From Cellulomonas hominis (lineage in GTDB: Bacteria > Actinomycetota > Actinomycetes > Actinomycetales > Cellulomonadaceae), in assembly GCF_005239125.1 (NCBI RefSeq), contig NZ_SZYE01000010.1, forward strand, positions 1-42,757: a DNA stretch of 42,757 nt. Reading direction: 5' to 3'. Below, piece by piece: positions 8,399 through 16,744 of the stretch (positions within the stretch are counted from its first letter, which is position 1; every line of letters starts with the position of its first letter). Under the pieces are notes generated by a model. The model made no database searches, was not told the DNA's origin, and was given only the letters and a program-made list of their open reading frames with translations. Both the position numbers and the translations under genes were made by a program.

Positions 8399-10024
8399 AT
8401 GAGCGAGTCCCGCCCCCGCCGCCGCTGGTTCGACGACCGCAGCGTGCGTACCCGCATCTTCGCGATCGTCGCCGTCCTCATGCTCGGTCTCGTGGTCGTC
8501 ACCGCCACCGCGCTGCGGGGCAGCGCCCAGGTCGCGGCGCTGCGCGAACGGGCCGACGAGTCCGTGCGGGTGCAGGCCCGGGTCGAGGCCGGCCGGTACG
8601 GGATGCTGTGGGCGGCCGACTACCTCGCGATCATGGCGTGGTCGTCCCGGGTCGACGGCGGGGACGTCGCCGCCGCCGAGGACGGCGACAACATGGCGGG
8701 GTACCAGGAGGGGATCACGCAGTTCCAGACGAACGTCGTCGACCTCGACCCGGACCAGCTGAACGCCGCCGGGAAGGACGCCGTCGCCGGGATCAACGAG
8801 GCGTGGCAGACCTACGTCGACGCCGACCAGAGCATCTTCGCCGCCTGGCGCGCCGGTCGCCTCGACGACGGGGACGCGATCTGGGTCGGGGACCGGTGGG
8901 ACGCCTACTTCGTGGTGTCGGGTTCGCTCGACGACCTCCGCACGGCGGTCCAGGCCCAGGTCGACGACCTCGACGCCCAGGTGGCCACCACCGAGGCGCG
9001 CAACCGCTGGGTCACGATCGGGACGGCGCTGGTCGCGCTGATCGCCGGGGGCGTGCTCGCGTGGTTCGTGTCCGGCGGGATCATCCGCCGGCTGCACGCC
9101 GTGCGCGGCGCGCTGCGTGGCCTGGCCGAGGGTGACCTGACCGTCCGCGTCCCGGAGGACTCGGGCGACGAGACCGGGCAGATGGCGCGTGCGCTCAACG
9201 AGGCCGCGGTCCGGGTCTCGGGGCTGGTCCAGGACATCTCGTCGACGACGGCGGCGCTGACCAGCGCGAGCCAGGAGCTCGAGTCGGTCTCCGAGGCGGT
9301 CGCCGCGGCCTCGGACCGGGCGTCGCAGCAGGCGGGGGAGGTCACCTACGCGGCGGCCGGGGTGTCCGCGAACGTGATCACGGTGGCGTCCGGCTCGCAC
9401 GAGATGGAGACGTCGATCCGGGAGATCTCGCGCAACGCCACCCAGGCCACGCAGGTCGCCGCGACCGCGGTGCAGGCGGCCGACCGGACGGACGCGACCG
9501 TCGTGAGCCTGGCGGACTCCAGCAACGAGATCGGCAACGTCCTCCGGCTCATCACCGCGATCGCCGACCAGACCAACCTGCTCGCGCTCAACGCCACCAT
9601 CGAGGCGGCGCGCGCCGGCGAGGCCGGCCGGGGCTTCTCGGTCGTCGCGGGCGAGGTCAAGGAGCTGGCGCAGCAGACGTCGCGGGCGACCGAGGAGATC
9701 TCCCGCCGGATCGACGCGATCCAGTCGGACTCCCGCGGGGCCGCCGACGCGATCCGCGAGATCGGGCAGATCGTGGGCTCGATCAACGACTACCAGATGA
9801 CGATCGCCTCGGCCGTGGAGGAGCAGACCGCCACCACCAACGAGTCGGGCCGCAACATCACGGAGGCGGCCAACGGGTCCGAGCAGATCGCCGCCCACAT
9901 CTCCGGGGTCGCCCAGTCGACCAGCGAGGTCGCGAGCGGCATCGCGCAGGCGCGCGAGCGCATCCAGGGCCTCGCGGCGATGGCGCAGGACCTCAGCTCG
10001 CAGGTGGCCCGCTTCCGCTGCTGA
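8399..10024 (+). CDS. methyl-accepting chemotaxis protein
   Basis: A 541-residue transmembrane chemoreceptor. It has a membrane segment at about 20-39, an extracytoplasmic four-helix-type sensor (about 40-200), a second membrane segment at about 203-225, a HAMP linker ([20 protein letters not shown]) and a long coiled-coil signalling domain. The hairpin tip that binds CheA/CheW is clear: [48 protein letters not shown] is represented by its core motifs [11 protein letters not shown] and [12 protein letters not shown]. The protein ends shortly after the domain with no CheR pentapeptide. ATG 8399 follows GGAGGAA. It lies directly behind the uronate operon but after a terminator, so a link to sensing those sugars is only suggestive. 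Confidence 0.93.
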   Translation: MSESRPRRRWFDDRSVRTRIFAIVAVLMLGLVVVTATALRGSAQVAALRERADESVRVQARVEAGRYGMLWAADYLAIMAWSSRVDGGDVAAAEDGDNMAGYQEGITQFQTNVVDLDPDQLNAAGKDAVAGINEAWQTYVDADQSIFAAWRAGRLDDGDAIWVGDRWDAYFVVSGSLDDLRTAVQAQVDDLDAQVATTEARNRWVTIGTALVALIAGGVLAWFVSGGIIRRLHAVRGALRGLAEGDLTVRVPEDSGDETGQMARALNEAAVRVSGLVQDISSTTAALTSASQELESVSEAVAAASDRASQQAGEVTYAAAGVSANVITVASGSHEMETSIREISRNATQATQVAATAVQAADRTDATVVSLADSSNEIGNVLRLITAIADQTNLLALNATIEAARAGEAGRGFSVVAGEVKELAQQTSRATEEISRRIDAIQSDSRGAADAIREIGQIVGSINDYQMTIASAVEEQTATTNESGRNITEAANGSEQIAAHISGVAQSTSEVASGIAQARERIQGLAAMAQDLSSQVARFRC

Positions 10025-10084
10025 GGCGAGGGGCGCGCGCCGCTCCGCTCTCCGATGGTGCGGGGGCAGGGCGGCCGACCGGGG

Positions 10085-10114
10085 TTGCCACATCCCTTCC
10101 GTGCGCGGTAGACA
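10085..10114 (+). promoter_or_regulatory. promoter of the HTH/nucleotidyltransferase pair, probably leaderless
   Basis: TTGCCA (10085-10090), an 18-base spacer and TAGACA (10109-10114) match actinobacterial sigma-A spacing. The ATG at 10122 follows seven bases later, where transcription would begin, so the mRNA is probably leaderless. No ribosome-binding site is seen. Confidence 0.55.
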
Positions 10115-10121
10115 AGTGGGC

Positions 10122-10754
10122 ATGGAGGTGTCCGTCCGCGAGGCGGCTGACGCGCTGGGCGTCAGCGACCGCCGCGTGCGCCAGCTCATCGAGGCCGGCC
10201 GGATCCGCGCCCGTCGCGTCGGGTCGCAGTGGCTCGTCGACGGTGCCTCGCTCCCGATGGCTCCGCGTCGCAGCCGACCGCTCAGCCCGACCGAGGCGTG
10301 GCTCCTGCTGGCGACGGAGGAGACGCCCCGTGGTCGCCCGGGACGGTGGCGCGAGCGCCGAGACCGCCTCCGGAGCGACCCGTCGCCGGCGTCGCTCCTG
10401 GCGTCATGGGCTGCCGCCCGCGGGGACCGGCTGCTGTTCACGACCCGCGAGCCCGCCGGCGTGCTGGCGGATCCGGCCGTCGTCCGGTCCGGGGTGTCCG
10501 ACCCGCGCTCCCGCCTCGGCGCCGTCGACCTCGCCGAGGGCTACGTCCGCAGCGACGACCTCGACGCGGTGCGCCGGCGACACCTCCTGCGCCCCGCCGT
10601 CGGCCGGCCCGACGTCATCCTGCACGTCGTGGCGGCGCTCCCCGCCGATCCGGTGCCGCCGCTGGTGCTGGCCGCCGACCTGGCGGAGCACGAGGGCCCG
10701 CGCGAGCTCGCGCGCGCCGGCGAGCTGATCGCCCAGGTCGTGCGTGCCGCATGA
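10122..10754 (+). CDS. helix-turn-helix (excisionase-type) protein, probable antitoxin
   Basis: A 210-residue protein. Residues 1-47 form an excisionase/MerR-like DNA-binding domain: VSVREAADALGVSDRRVRQLIEAGRIRARRVGSQWLV. The rest (about 60-210) is mostly helical with repeated LLFTTREPAGVLADP and VDLAEGYVRSDDLDAVRR segments that resemble the C-terminal part of AbiEi-like antitoxins; I do not recognise it firmly. The stop overlaps the next start (ATGA), and the next gene encodes a nucleotidyltransferase-like protein, so this pair has the layout of a type IV-like toxin-antitoxin unit in which this protein would repress its own promoter. ATG 10122 is chosen because the homology to HTH domains begins there and the promoter leaves no room for an earlier start. 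Confidence 0.75.
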   Translation: MEVSVREAADALGVSDRRVRQLIEAGRIRARRVGSQWLVDGASLPMAPRRSRPLSPTEAWLLLATEETPRGRPGRWRERRDRLRSDPSPASLLASWAAARGDRLLFTTREPAGVLADPAVVRSGVSDPRSRLGAVDLAEGYVRSDDLDAVRRRHLLRPAVGRPDVILHVVAALPADPVPPLVLAADLAEHEGPRELARAGELIAQVVRAA

Positions 10755-11473
10755 CGATCGCGCTGCCGCCCATGACCGACGCCCAGACGGCCGGGTGGCA
10801 CGCGCTCCTCCAGGTGCACGAGCGGCTGCCCCGGAGCTGGACGCTCGTCGGTGGGCAGATGGTGCACCTGCACTGCGCCGAGCGCGGCGCCGCTCCGGCT
10901 CGGCCCACCGACGACCTCGACGCGGTCCTCGACGTGCGCGCCGACGGCCGGATCCTGCACCGGTTCACCAGTGCGTTGGTCGACCTCGGCTTCACCTCGG
11001 CCGGCACCAGCCCAGCCGGACACCAGCACCGCTGGACGCGCGGGCCCGCTCAGATCGACGTGCTCATCCCGCGCCGGGTGGGTGAGCGTGCAGCCGGGCG
11101 CCGCGGGGTGCACGGCGGGACGACGCTGGAGACGCCCGCCGCGCAGCAGGCGCTCGACCGCAGCGCCGTCGTCGAGGTGACGGCGGCCGGCGTCGACGGC
11201 CGGGTGCGACGGCCGAACCTGCTCGGCGCACTCGTCGCCAAGGCGGCGGCGCACACGGTGGTGCTCGACCCGGGCCGTGCGCGGCACCGGGCCGACTTCG
11301 CTGTCCTGACGACGCTGATCGCGCCGTCGGACCGGATCGAGGACGCGGGACCGCGGGACCGCGGCTACCTGCACGGCATGCTCGCGGCGCTCGCGGACGA
11401 CCGGCGCACGCTGCTCCGGGTCGACGGGGCCGCGGACGGCGTCGCCACGCTGCGGGAGATCCTGGACGCGTAG
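10751..11473 (+). CDS. nucleotidyltransferase-like protein (AbiEii-type), probable toxin
   Basis: A 240-residue protein with the signature of the minimal nucleotidyltransferase fold: Gly34-Gly35 in TLVGGQMVHLH, then Asp55 and Asp57 in RPTDDLDAVLDV, and a third Asp103 in PAQIDVLIPRR. These are the metal and nucleotide-binding positions of the Pol-beta superfamily as found in AbiEii/AbiGii toxins. Coupling to the HTH gene by ATGA and isolation between a promoter and a strong terminator mark a two-gene module. AbiEii-type toxins transfer nucleotides to tRNA or other targets; the target here is unknown. A harmless metabolic role is possible, but the companion HTH gene favours toxin-antitoxin or phage defence. 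Confidence 0.75.
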   Translation: MTIALPPMTDAQTAGWHALLQVHERLPRSWTLVGGQMVHLHCAERGAAPARPTDDLDAVLDVRADGRILHRFTSALVDLGFTSAGTSPAGHQHRWTRGPAQIDVLIPRRVGERAAGRRGVHGGTTLETPAAQQALDRSAVVEVTAAGVDGRVRRPNLLGALVAKAAAHTVVLDPGRARHRADFAVLTTLIAPSDRIEDAGPRDRGYLHGMLAALADDRRTLLRVDGAADGVATLREILDA

Positions 11474-11513
11474 CGGCGAGGGGCGGACCCGAACCCGGGC
11501 CCGCCCCTCGCCG
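11474..11513. terminator. bidirectional terminator between convergent genes
   Basis: A perfect 13-bp inverted repeat with arms 11474-11486 (CGGCGAGGGGCGG) and 11501-11513 and a 14-base loop begins right after the stop of the nucleotidyltransferase gene and lies 27 bases from the stop of the convergent chvE gene. It can serve both strands. Confidence 0.85.
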
Positions 11514-11539
11514 TCTCGACCGCACGACCCGCTACAGGG

Positions 11540-12649
11540 TCACCCCTGGGTCAGCGGCGCCAGGGTGTCGTCGTCCTTGTACACGTCGGCCGCGTTCTCC
11601 TTCGTCACGATGACGGGCGTCAGCAGGAACGACGGCACGACCTTGACCCCGTTGTCGTAGGACTCGGTGTCGTTGATCTCCGGGTCCTCGCCCTTCTGCA
11701 GCGCCTGGATCTCCTTGATCGTCTGCGCCACGAGCTCGCGGGTGTCCTTGTAGATCGTCGAGTACTGCTCGCCGGCCATGATCGACTTCACCGACTCGAC
11801 CTCGGAGTCCTGGCCGGTGACGACCGGGGTCTCCTTGCCCGCCTGCGCCACGGAGGTGAGCGCCGCGCGGCCAAGGGTGTCGTTCGGCGACAGGACGCCG
11901 TCGAGCTCCTCGGAGCCGTAGGAGCCGGCGAGGATCGTGTCCATGCGCTTCTGCGCGTTCTCGGCCTTCCAGCCCTGCGTCGCGACCTGCTCGAACGACG
12001 TCTGGCCGGAGACGACCACGAGGGTGCCGTCGTCGATCTTCGGCTGCAGGACGCTCATCGCGCCCTCGAAGAACGGGGTCGAGTTGGCGTCGTCGGGCGA
12101 GCCGGCGAGGAGCTCGATGTTGTACGGGCCCTCGCCCTTGCGCTCGGCGAGGCCGTCGAGCAGCGCCTGCCCCTGCAGGACGCCGACCTGGTAGTTGTCG
12201 AACGCCACGTACATGTCGACGGCGTCGGTGTTCTTCACCAGCCGGTCGTAGGCGATGACGTGGGCGCCGGAGTCGACGGCGGCCTCGAGCTGGGAGCCCA
12301 GCTGCGAGCCGTCGATCGCGCCGACGACGATCACGCTGGCGCCCTGCTCGGTCATGGCCTGGATCTGGTTCTGCTGCTCGGTGACGCCGCTGTTCGCGAA
12401 CTGCACGATCGGGTCGAACCCGGCCTCGGTCAGCCCGTCCTTGAACAGCTGCTCGGCGAGCACCCAGTTCTCCGACGTCTTCTGCGGCAGGGCGACGCCG
12501 ATCGTGGCGTCGGCCGCGAAGCCGCCGCCGCTCTCGGCGGACCCGGCCGTCTCCTCGGTGGACGAGCCGGCACGCTCGGACGAGCAGCCGGTGAGGAGCA
12601 GGGCTCCGGCGGCTCCGGCGGCGACCAGCGCCGCAGTCAGCTTCTTCAT
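11540..12649 (-). CDS. chvE: multiple-monosaccharide ABC transporter substrate-binding lipoprotein (ChvE-like)
   Basis: A 369-residue periplasmic-binding-protein-like lipoprotein of the ChvE/XylF type (sugar-binding cluster B). The signal MKKLTAALVAAGAAGALLL precedes lipobox L-T-G-C and a Ser/Glu linker. TIGVALPQKTSENWVLAEQLFKDGL, GASVIVVGAIDGSQL and VTGQDSEVESVKSIMAGEQYSTIYKD are family features of ligand lobes and hinge. ATG 12649 is taken over a GTG four codons earlier because the signal peptide begins there. It is last in the minus-strand operon after mmsA and mmsB. The usual ligands of this family are aldoses such as glucose, galactose, xylose and arabinose; which one applies here cannot be read from sequence. 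Confidence 0.92.
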   Translation of the reverse strand: MKKLTAALVAAGAAGALLLTGCSSERAGSSTEETAGSAESGGGFAADATIGVALPQKTSENWVLAEQLFKDGLTEAGFDPIVQFANSGVTEQQNQIQAMTEQGASVIVVGAIDGSQLGSQLEAAVDSGAHVIAYDRLVKNTDAVDMYVAFDNYQVGVLQGQALLDGLAERKGEGPYNIELLAGSPDDANSTPFFEGAMSVLQPKIDDGTLVVVSGQTSFEQVATQGWKAENAQKRMDTILAGSYGSEELDGVLSPNDTLGRAALTSVAQAGKETPVVTGQDSEVESVKSIMAGEQYSTIYKDTRELVAQTIKEIQALQKGEDPEINDTESYDNGVKVVPSFLLTPVIVTKENAADVYKDDDTLAPLTQG

Positions 12650-12674
12650 GGGTGGTGTCACTCTTCCTGGTTGG

Positions 12675-12720
12675 GCACCCGCCGTTGGGTGCGGTCGAGC
12701 GTCGTGCCGGGGGTCGGCAC
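12675..12720 (-). terminator. tandem small hairpins between mmsB and chvE
   Basis: Two 6-bp inverted repeats follow each other: GCACCC 12675-12680 with GGGTGC 12687-12692, and GTGCCG 12704-12709 with CGGCAC 12715-12720. They sit in the 127-base gap upstream of chvE and may set processing so that chvE mRNA accumulates. A further GGGCCC palindrome pair lies near 12748-12761. Confidence 0.35.
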
Positions 12721-12776
12721 GAGGGGGTTCGTGTGGGGGAGGGGTGGGCCCGCGGGCCCCGGGGGAGCGCGGCCGG

Positions 12777-14072
12777 TCAGCTCCGCGCGAGCGTCTCGTT
12801 CTGGGACACCGGCACGGCGGAGGTGCCCGCGTCGGTGTCGTCGGGTCCGGGGCCCTCGGGCCGGCCGCGGCGCGCGCCCTTCATCAGCAGCCCGACGATG
12901 GACGGGCGGCCCTGGACCTTGTTGTAGACGTCGAAGGCGACGGCGGCGAGCAGCACCAGGCCCTTGATCATCTGGGTGCTGTCCGAGCCGACGCCCAAGA
13001 GCTGCAGGCCGTTGTTCAGGACGGCCATGACCAGGCCGCCGATGAGCGACCCGACGACGGTGCCGACGCCGCCGGAGACCGCCGCGCCGCCGATGAACAC
13101 CGCGGCGATCGCGTCGAGCTCCCAGTTGGTGCCGTCGAACGGCCCGGAGGCGGTCGACCGGCCGATGAAGACGATGCCGGCCAGCGCCGCCAGCACGGAC
13201 ATGTTCATCATGACGAAGAAGTTGGTGCGGCGGATGTTGACGCCGGACAGCGCCGCCGCGACCTTGTTGCCGCCGACCGCGTAGACGTGCCGGCCGGTGA
13301 TCGTGCGGCTCGAGACGAAGCCGTAGACCAGCACGAGGACCCCGAGGATCACGCCGGACACCGGGAACGAGGTGCCGACGCGGCCGCTGCCGAACAGGAC
13401 CGTGGCGTACGCGATGACCGCCCCGAGGGCGACCATCCGCACCACCGACACCCACAGCGGGACCGGGGTGCCGCCGAGGCGGCGGGCCGAGCGGCGCCGG
13501 CGGAGCTCGCCGTAGACCACGCCGGCGATGGCCAGGATGCCGAGCAGCAGCGTCCAGTTGTTCAGGCCGGTGTCCGGGCCCCACTCGGGCAGGTAGCCGG
13601 CGCCCAGCGTCTGGATCTCCTCGGGGACCGGGACGGTGTTCGACTTGCCGATGTACTGGTTCGCCCCGCGGAAGAACATCATCCCGGCGAGCGTGGTGAT
13701 GAAGCCCGGGATGCCGACGTACGCGACCCAGAACCCCTGCCAGGCGCCGATCACCGCCCCGACCGCGAGGCCGAGCAGGATGCCCGCCCACCAGGGGATG
13801 CCCCAGTCCCGGATCGCCAGCGCCACGATGATGCCGACCACCGCGGCCACGGACCCGACCGACAGGTCGATGTGCCCGGCGATGATCACCAGCACCATGC
13901 CGATCGCCAGGATCAGCACGTACGAGTTGCCGTTGATGATGTTCTGCGCGTTCGTGGGCGTGAGCACCTTCCCGCCCGTCGCGATCTGGAAGATGATCAC
14001 CAGCGCGATCAGCGCGAACACCATGCCGAACTGGCGGGCGCCGCCGCCGAACAGCTGCTTGAGAGACGTCAT
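12777..14072 (-). CDS. mmsB: multiple-monosaccharide ABC transporter permease
   Basis: A 431-residue permease of the CUT2 type (GguB/XylH-like), with ten or more predicted membrane segments. The family motif for the cytoplasmic ATPase contact and pore region is seen in LILAIGMVLVIIAGHIDLSVGSVAAVVG (near 55-80) and in the second half AVGGNKVAAALSGVNI and LDAIAAVFIGGAAVSGGVGTVVGSLIGG. It is longer than RbsC-type permeases because of an insertion with WTLLLGILAIAGVVYGELRRRR, as usual in the MmsB group. The Pro/Gly/Asp-rich C-terminal tail is unconserved. ATG 14072 lies 41 bases after mmsA. It pairs with MmsA and ChvE for monosaccharide uptake. Confidence 0.93.
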   Translation of the reverse strand: MTSLKQLFGGGARQFGMVFALIALVIIFQIATGGKVLTPTNAQNIINGNSYVLILAIGMVLVIIAGHIDLSVGSVAAVVGIIVALAIRDWGIPWWAGILLGLAVGAVIGAWQGFWVAYVGIPGFITTLAGMMFFRGANQYIGKSNTVPVPEEIQTLGAGYLPEWGPDTGLNNWTLLLGILAIAGVVYGELRRRRSARRLGGTPVPLWVSVVRMVALGAVIAYATVLFGSGRVGTSFPVSGVILGVLVLVYGFVSSRTITGRHVYAVGGNKVAAALSGVNIRRTNFFVMMNMSVLAALAGIVFIGRSTASGPFDGTNWELDAIAAVFIGGAAVSGGVGTVVGSLIGGLVMAVLNNGLQLLGVGSDSTQMIKGLVLLAAVAFDVYNKVQGRPSIVGLLMKGARRGRPEGPGPDDTDAGTSAVPVSQNETLARS

Positions 14073-14113
14073 CGTCCGGTAGTCCTTCGTCGGGTTCCGC
14101 TGGGGGGGCTGGG

Positions 14114-15661
14114 TCAGTTGGTGAGCGCCGGGCTGGTGCCGGTCATGAGCCGCATGAGGGCCTCCTGGTCGGCCTGCTCCCGGTCGAGGACGCCGGTGAC
14201 CCGGCCCTCGAAGATCGTGTAGATCCGGTCGCACAGGCCGAGCAGCTCCGGCAGCTCGGAGGAGATGACGACGACGCCCTTGCCCGCGTCGGCGAGGCGC
14301 TGCACGAGGCCGTAGATCTCGTACTTCGCGCCGACGTCCACGCCGCGGGTCGGCTCGTCGAGGATCAGCAGGTCCGGCTCCGGGAACATCCACTTCCCGA
14401 GCAGCGCCTTCTGCTGGTTGCCGCCGGACAGCTTGGCGACGCCCTGCCGGACCGACGGCGTCCGGATGTTCAGCGACTTCCGGTAGTGCTCGGACGCCAG
14501 GTACGCCAGGTCCGTGTCGAGCACGCGGCGCCGGGTGATCCGCTTGAGGTCCGCCGACACGATGGTGTCGAGGATGCTGTCCAGCAGGTTGAGGCCCTGG
14601 ACCTTCCGGTCCTCGGGGACGTAGGCGATCTTGTGGTCGATGGCCTGCTGGACGGTGTGCAGCTCGACCGGCTTCCCGTCGATGAGGATCTCCCCGCCGC
14701 GGAACCGCCCGTACGACCGGCCGAAGATCGACCGCGCGAGCTCCGTGCGGCCGGCGCCCATGATCCCGGCGAAGCCGACGATCTCCCCGTGCCGGACCTC
14801 GAACGCCGACCCCTTGCAGACCATCCGGTCCGCGACCGTCGGGTGCTCGACCCACCAGTCCCGGACCTCGAAGAACGTCTCGCCGATGTTCGGCGTGTGG
14901 TCGGGGAACCGGTGGTCGAGCGACCGGCCGACCATGCCGCGGATGATCCGGTCCTCGTCGACCTCGCCCGCGCCGGCGTCCAGCGTCTCGACGGTCTTCC
15001 CGTCCCGGATGATCGTGATCGAGTCGGCGATGGCGGCGATCTCGTTGAGCTTGTGGCTGATCATGATGCTGGTCATGCCCTTCGCGCGGAGGTCGCGCAG
15101 CAGGTCCAGCAGGTGCGCGGAGTCCTCCTCGTTCAGCGCCGACGTCGGCTCGTCGAGGATGAGCAGCTGCACGTCCTTGGCCAGCGCCCGGGCGATCTCG
15201 ACGAGCTGCTGCTGGCCGACACCGATGTTCTTGACCTGCTCGTCGGGGGAGATGTTCAGGTCGACTCGGGCCAGGAGCTCCGCCGCCTTCTCGCGGGTGG
15301 CGTCCCAGTCGATGCCGAGCGGCCCGGCGACCTCGTTGCCGAGGAAGATGTTCTCCGCGATCGACAGCTCGGGGATGAGCGCCAGCTCCTGGTGGATGAT
15401 CACGATCCCGGCCCGCTCGCTGGACTTGATGTCCTTGAACCGGACCTCCTCGCCCCGGTAGACGATCTCGCCCTCGTAGGTGCCGTGCGGGTAGACCCCG
15501 GACAGGATCTTCATGAGCGTCGACTTGCCGGCGCCGTTCTCGCCGCAGATCGCGTGGATCTCGCGCTCGCGCACCGTCATCCGGACCTGGTCCAGCGCCT
15601 TCACGCCGGGGAAGGTCTTGGTGATCGACCTCATCTCGAGGACGACGGGGGTGTCCAGCAT
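14114..15661 (-). CDS. mmsA: multiple-monosaccharide ABC transporter ATPase (two nucleotide-binding domains)
   Basis: A 515-residue double ATPase of the CUT2 family (GguA/XylG/MmsA). The first domain has Walker [10 protein letters not shown] near residue 40, signature [13 protein letters not shown] and Walker [12 protein letters not shown]. The second half has the usual degenerate Walker [11 protein letters not shown], with intact signature [14 protein letters not shown] and Walker [13 protein letters not shown]. This asymmetry is normal for the family. ATG 15661 lies about 60 bases downstream of a good promoter (15727-15756 on this strand), so mmsA-mmsB-chvE can be transcribed separately from the upstream ROK/ATPase pair. 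Confidence 0.95.
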   Translation of the reverse strand: MLDTPVVLEMRSITKTFPGVKALDQVRMTVREREIHAICGENGAGKSTLMKILSGVYPHGTYEGEIVYRGEEVRFKDIKSSERAGIVIIHQELALIPELSIAENIFLGNEVAGPLGIDWDATREKAAELLARVDLNISPDEQVKNIGVGQQQLVEIARALAKDVQLLILDEPTSALNEEDSAHLLDLLRDLRAKGMTSIMISHKLNEIAAIADSITIIRDGKTVETLDAGAGEVDEDRIIRGMVGRSLDHRFPDHTPNIGETFFEVRDWWVEHPTVADRMVCKGSAFEVRHGEIVGFAGIMGAGRTELARSIFGRSYGRFRGGEILIDGKPVELHTVQQAIDHKIAYVPEDRKVQGLNLLDSILDTIVSADLKRITRRRVLDTDLAYLASEHYRKSLNIRTPSVRQGVAKLSGGNQQKALLGKWMFPEPDLLILDEPTRGVDVGAKYEIYGLVQRLADAGKGVVVISSELPELLGLCDRIYTIFEGRVTGVLDREQADQEALMRLMTGTSPALTN

Positions 15662-15726
15662 CGGTGCCTGCTCCCTGTGCCGCGCTGCACGGCCGGCGTC
15701 GGTGCCGGTCTGTCGAGCTCGGGTGG

Positions 15727-15756
15727 ACGCTAGGACCGCCGAGGCCTACGCGTCAA
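15727..15756 (-). promoter_or_regulatory. mmsAB-chvE promoter
   Basis: Read on the minus strand, TTGACG (15756-15751), an 18-base spacer and TAGCGT (15732-15727) form a near-ideal actinobacterial housekeeping promoter. Transcription would begin near 15720, giving a leader of about 60 bases before the mmsA ATG. A probable operator copy overlaps the -35 box. Confidence 0.7.
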
Positions 15757-15769
15757 CCTCTGAAGGCAA
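15754..15769. promoter_or_regulatory. probable operator, copy 1 (overlaps -35)
   Basis: The 16-base element CAACCTCTGAAGGCAA (plus strand) recurs at 15881-15896 with a single change (CAACTTCTGAAGGCAA). Its core CTTCAGAAG on the minus strand is a dyad. Copy 1 covers the -35 box of the mmsA promoter, so binding would block RNA polymerase. The ROK protein encoded nearby is the obvious candidate, by inference. Confidence 0.55.
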
Positions 15770-15869
15770 CGCCGCGCCTTGGCGTGACCAAACCGCAACC
15801 AAAGGCCGATCGGGCGGTCGGGATCTGGGCGAACCAGGGCGGGTCGGGCGGGGTCGCGGTCCCGGGTAG

Positions 15870-15900
15870 CGGATTGCCGACAACTTCTGAAGGCAATCCG
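15870..15900. promoter_or_regulatory. probable operator, copy 2, inside a 9-bp inverted repeat
   Basis: Perfect arms CGGATTGCC (15870-15878) and GGCAATCCG (15892-15900) enclose the second copy of the 16-base element (15881-15896). The centre lies 127 bp from copy 1, near twelve helical turns, which would suit DNA looping. The same dyad, 22 bases after the stop of the single-domain ATPase gene, could instead act as that gene's terminator. Confidence 0.5.
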
Positions 15901-15921
15901 GTGCGGAGAGTGAAGCCAGGG

Positions 15922-16740
15922 CTAGCGCGTCGCCCACGCCGGGCGGACGGCGCGCGTGGCGCCGGCGATGGCGCCGATGATCTCCTCGGGCGCCGACGTC
16001 GCCGCGTCGAACGAGCCGTTGTTCCGGCCGTGCCGCAGCACCTCGATCCGGTCGGACACCGCCCGCAGGTCGGCCAGGTTGTGGCTGATGATCACGACGC
16101 CGAGGCCCATCTCGCGCAGGCGCTCGACCAGCATCAGGACCTCGGCGGTCTGCACGACGGACAGCGCGGCGGTGGGCTCGTCGAGCACGAGGATCCGGGG
16201 CCGCGTCGTGAGCGTCCGCGCGATGGCGACGGCCTGCCGCTGCCCGCCGGACAGCTCGCGCACCGGCGTCCGGACCGACGGCACGGTGATCGTCAGGTCC
16301 CGGAGGATCTGCGCGGACGCCAGTTCCATGCCGTCGATGTCCATCGGGCTGCGCTTCGACGCCCGCAGCTCGCGGCCGAGGAAGATGTTCGCCGCGACGC
16401 TGAGGTTCTCGCACAGCGCGAGGTCCTGGAACACCGTCGAGATACCGAGGGCGTGGGCGCCGGCCGGGTTGGGGATGGCGACGGGGTCGCCGTCGATCTC
16501 GATGGTGCCGCTGTCGGGCTGGAGCACGCCCGAGATGATCTTGGCGAGCGTCGACTTCCCGGCGCCGTTGTCGCCGACCAGCGCGACGACCTCGTGCGCG
16601 TGCACGGTGAGGTCCGCGTCGGTCAGCGCCTCGACGGCGCCGAACCGCTTGGTGACCTTGCGCAGGGCGAGCAGGGGCGGGCCGCCGGGCTGTGATCGGC
16701 CCTGCGTCGCCGTCGTCGTCCACTCCACGTCGAGTGCCAC
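15922..16740 (-). CDS. single-domain sugar ABC transporter ATPase
   Basis: A 272-residue protein with one complete ATPase domain: Walker A GDNGAGKST near residue 56, signature LSGGQRQAVAIARTL, Walker B ILVLDEPTAALS and switch-region His in VIISHNL. It resembles the single ATPases of FrcA-type CUT2 transporters. The start is GTG 16740, four bases after the ROK stop, with GGAG inside the ROK 3' end as ribosome-binding site, so both are coupled. No cognate permease or binding protein lies next to it; mmsB and chvE follow after a new promoter, and MmsA already supplies two domains. It may energise another transporter, substitute for MmsA, or be a relic of an older system. Confidence 0.88.
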   Translation of the reverse strand: MALDVEWTTTATQGRSQPGGPPLLALRKVTKRFGAVEALTDADLTVHAHEVVALVGDNGAGKSTLAKIISGVLQPDSGTIEIDGDPVAIPNPAGAHALGISTVFQDLALCENLSVAANIFLGRELRASKRSPMDIDGMELASAQILRDLTITVPSVRTPVRELSGGQRQAVAIARTLTTRPRILVLDEPTAALSVVQTAEVLMLVERLREMGLGVVIISHNLADLRAVSDRIEVLRHGRNNGSFDAATSAPEEIIGAIAGATRAVRPAWATR

Positions 16741-16744
16741 GGTC

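Noticed and set aside
8372-10441. 689-residue open frame antisense to the chemoreceptor
   Set aside because: It mirrors G/C-rich third positions of the real gene and gives an Arg/Gly/Asp-rich product without any motif.
12255-14222. Long plus-strand frame across chvE and mmsB
   Set aside because: Low-complexity Asp/Arg/Ala product; the minus-strand genes carry all family motifs.
15870-15900. Reading the 31-base dyad only as a terminator
   Set aside because: It contains an exact second copy of the promoter-proximal 16-base element, so an operator role is at least as likely; both options are recorded in the feature.
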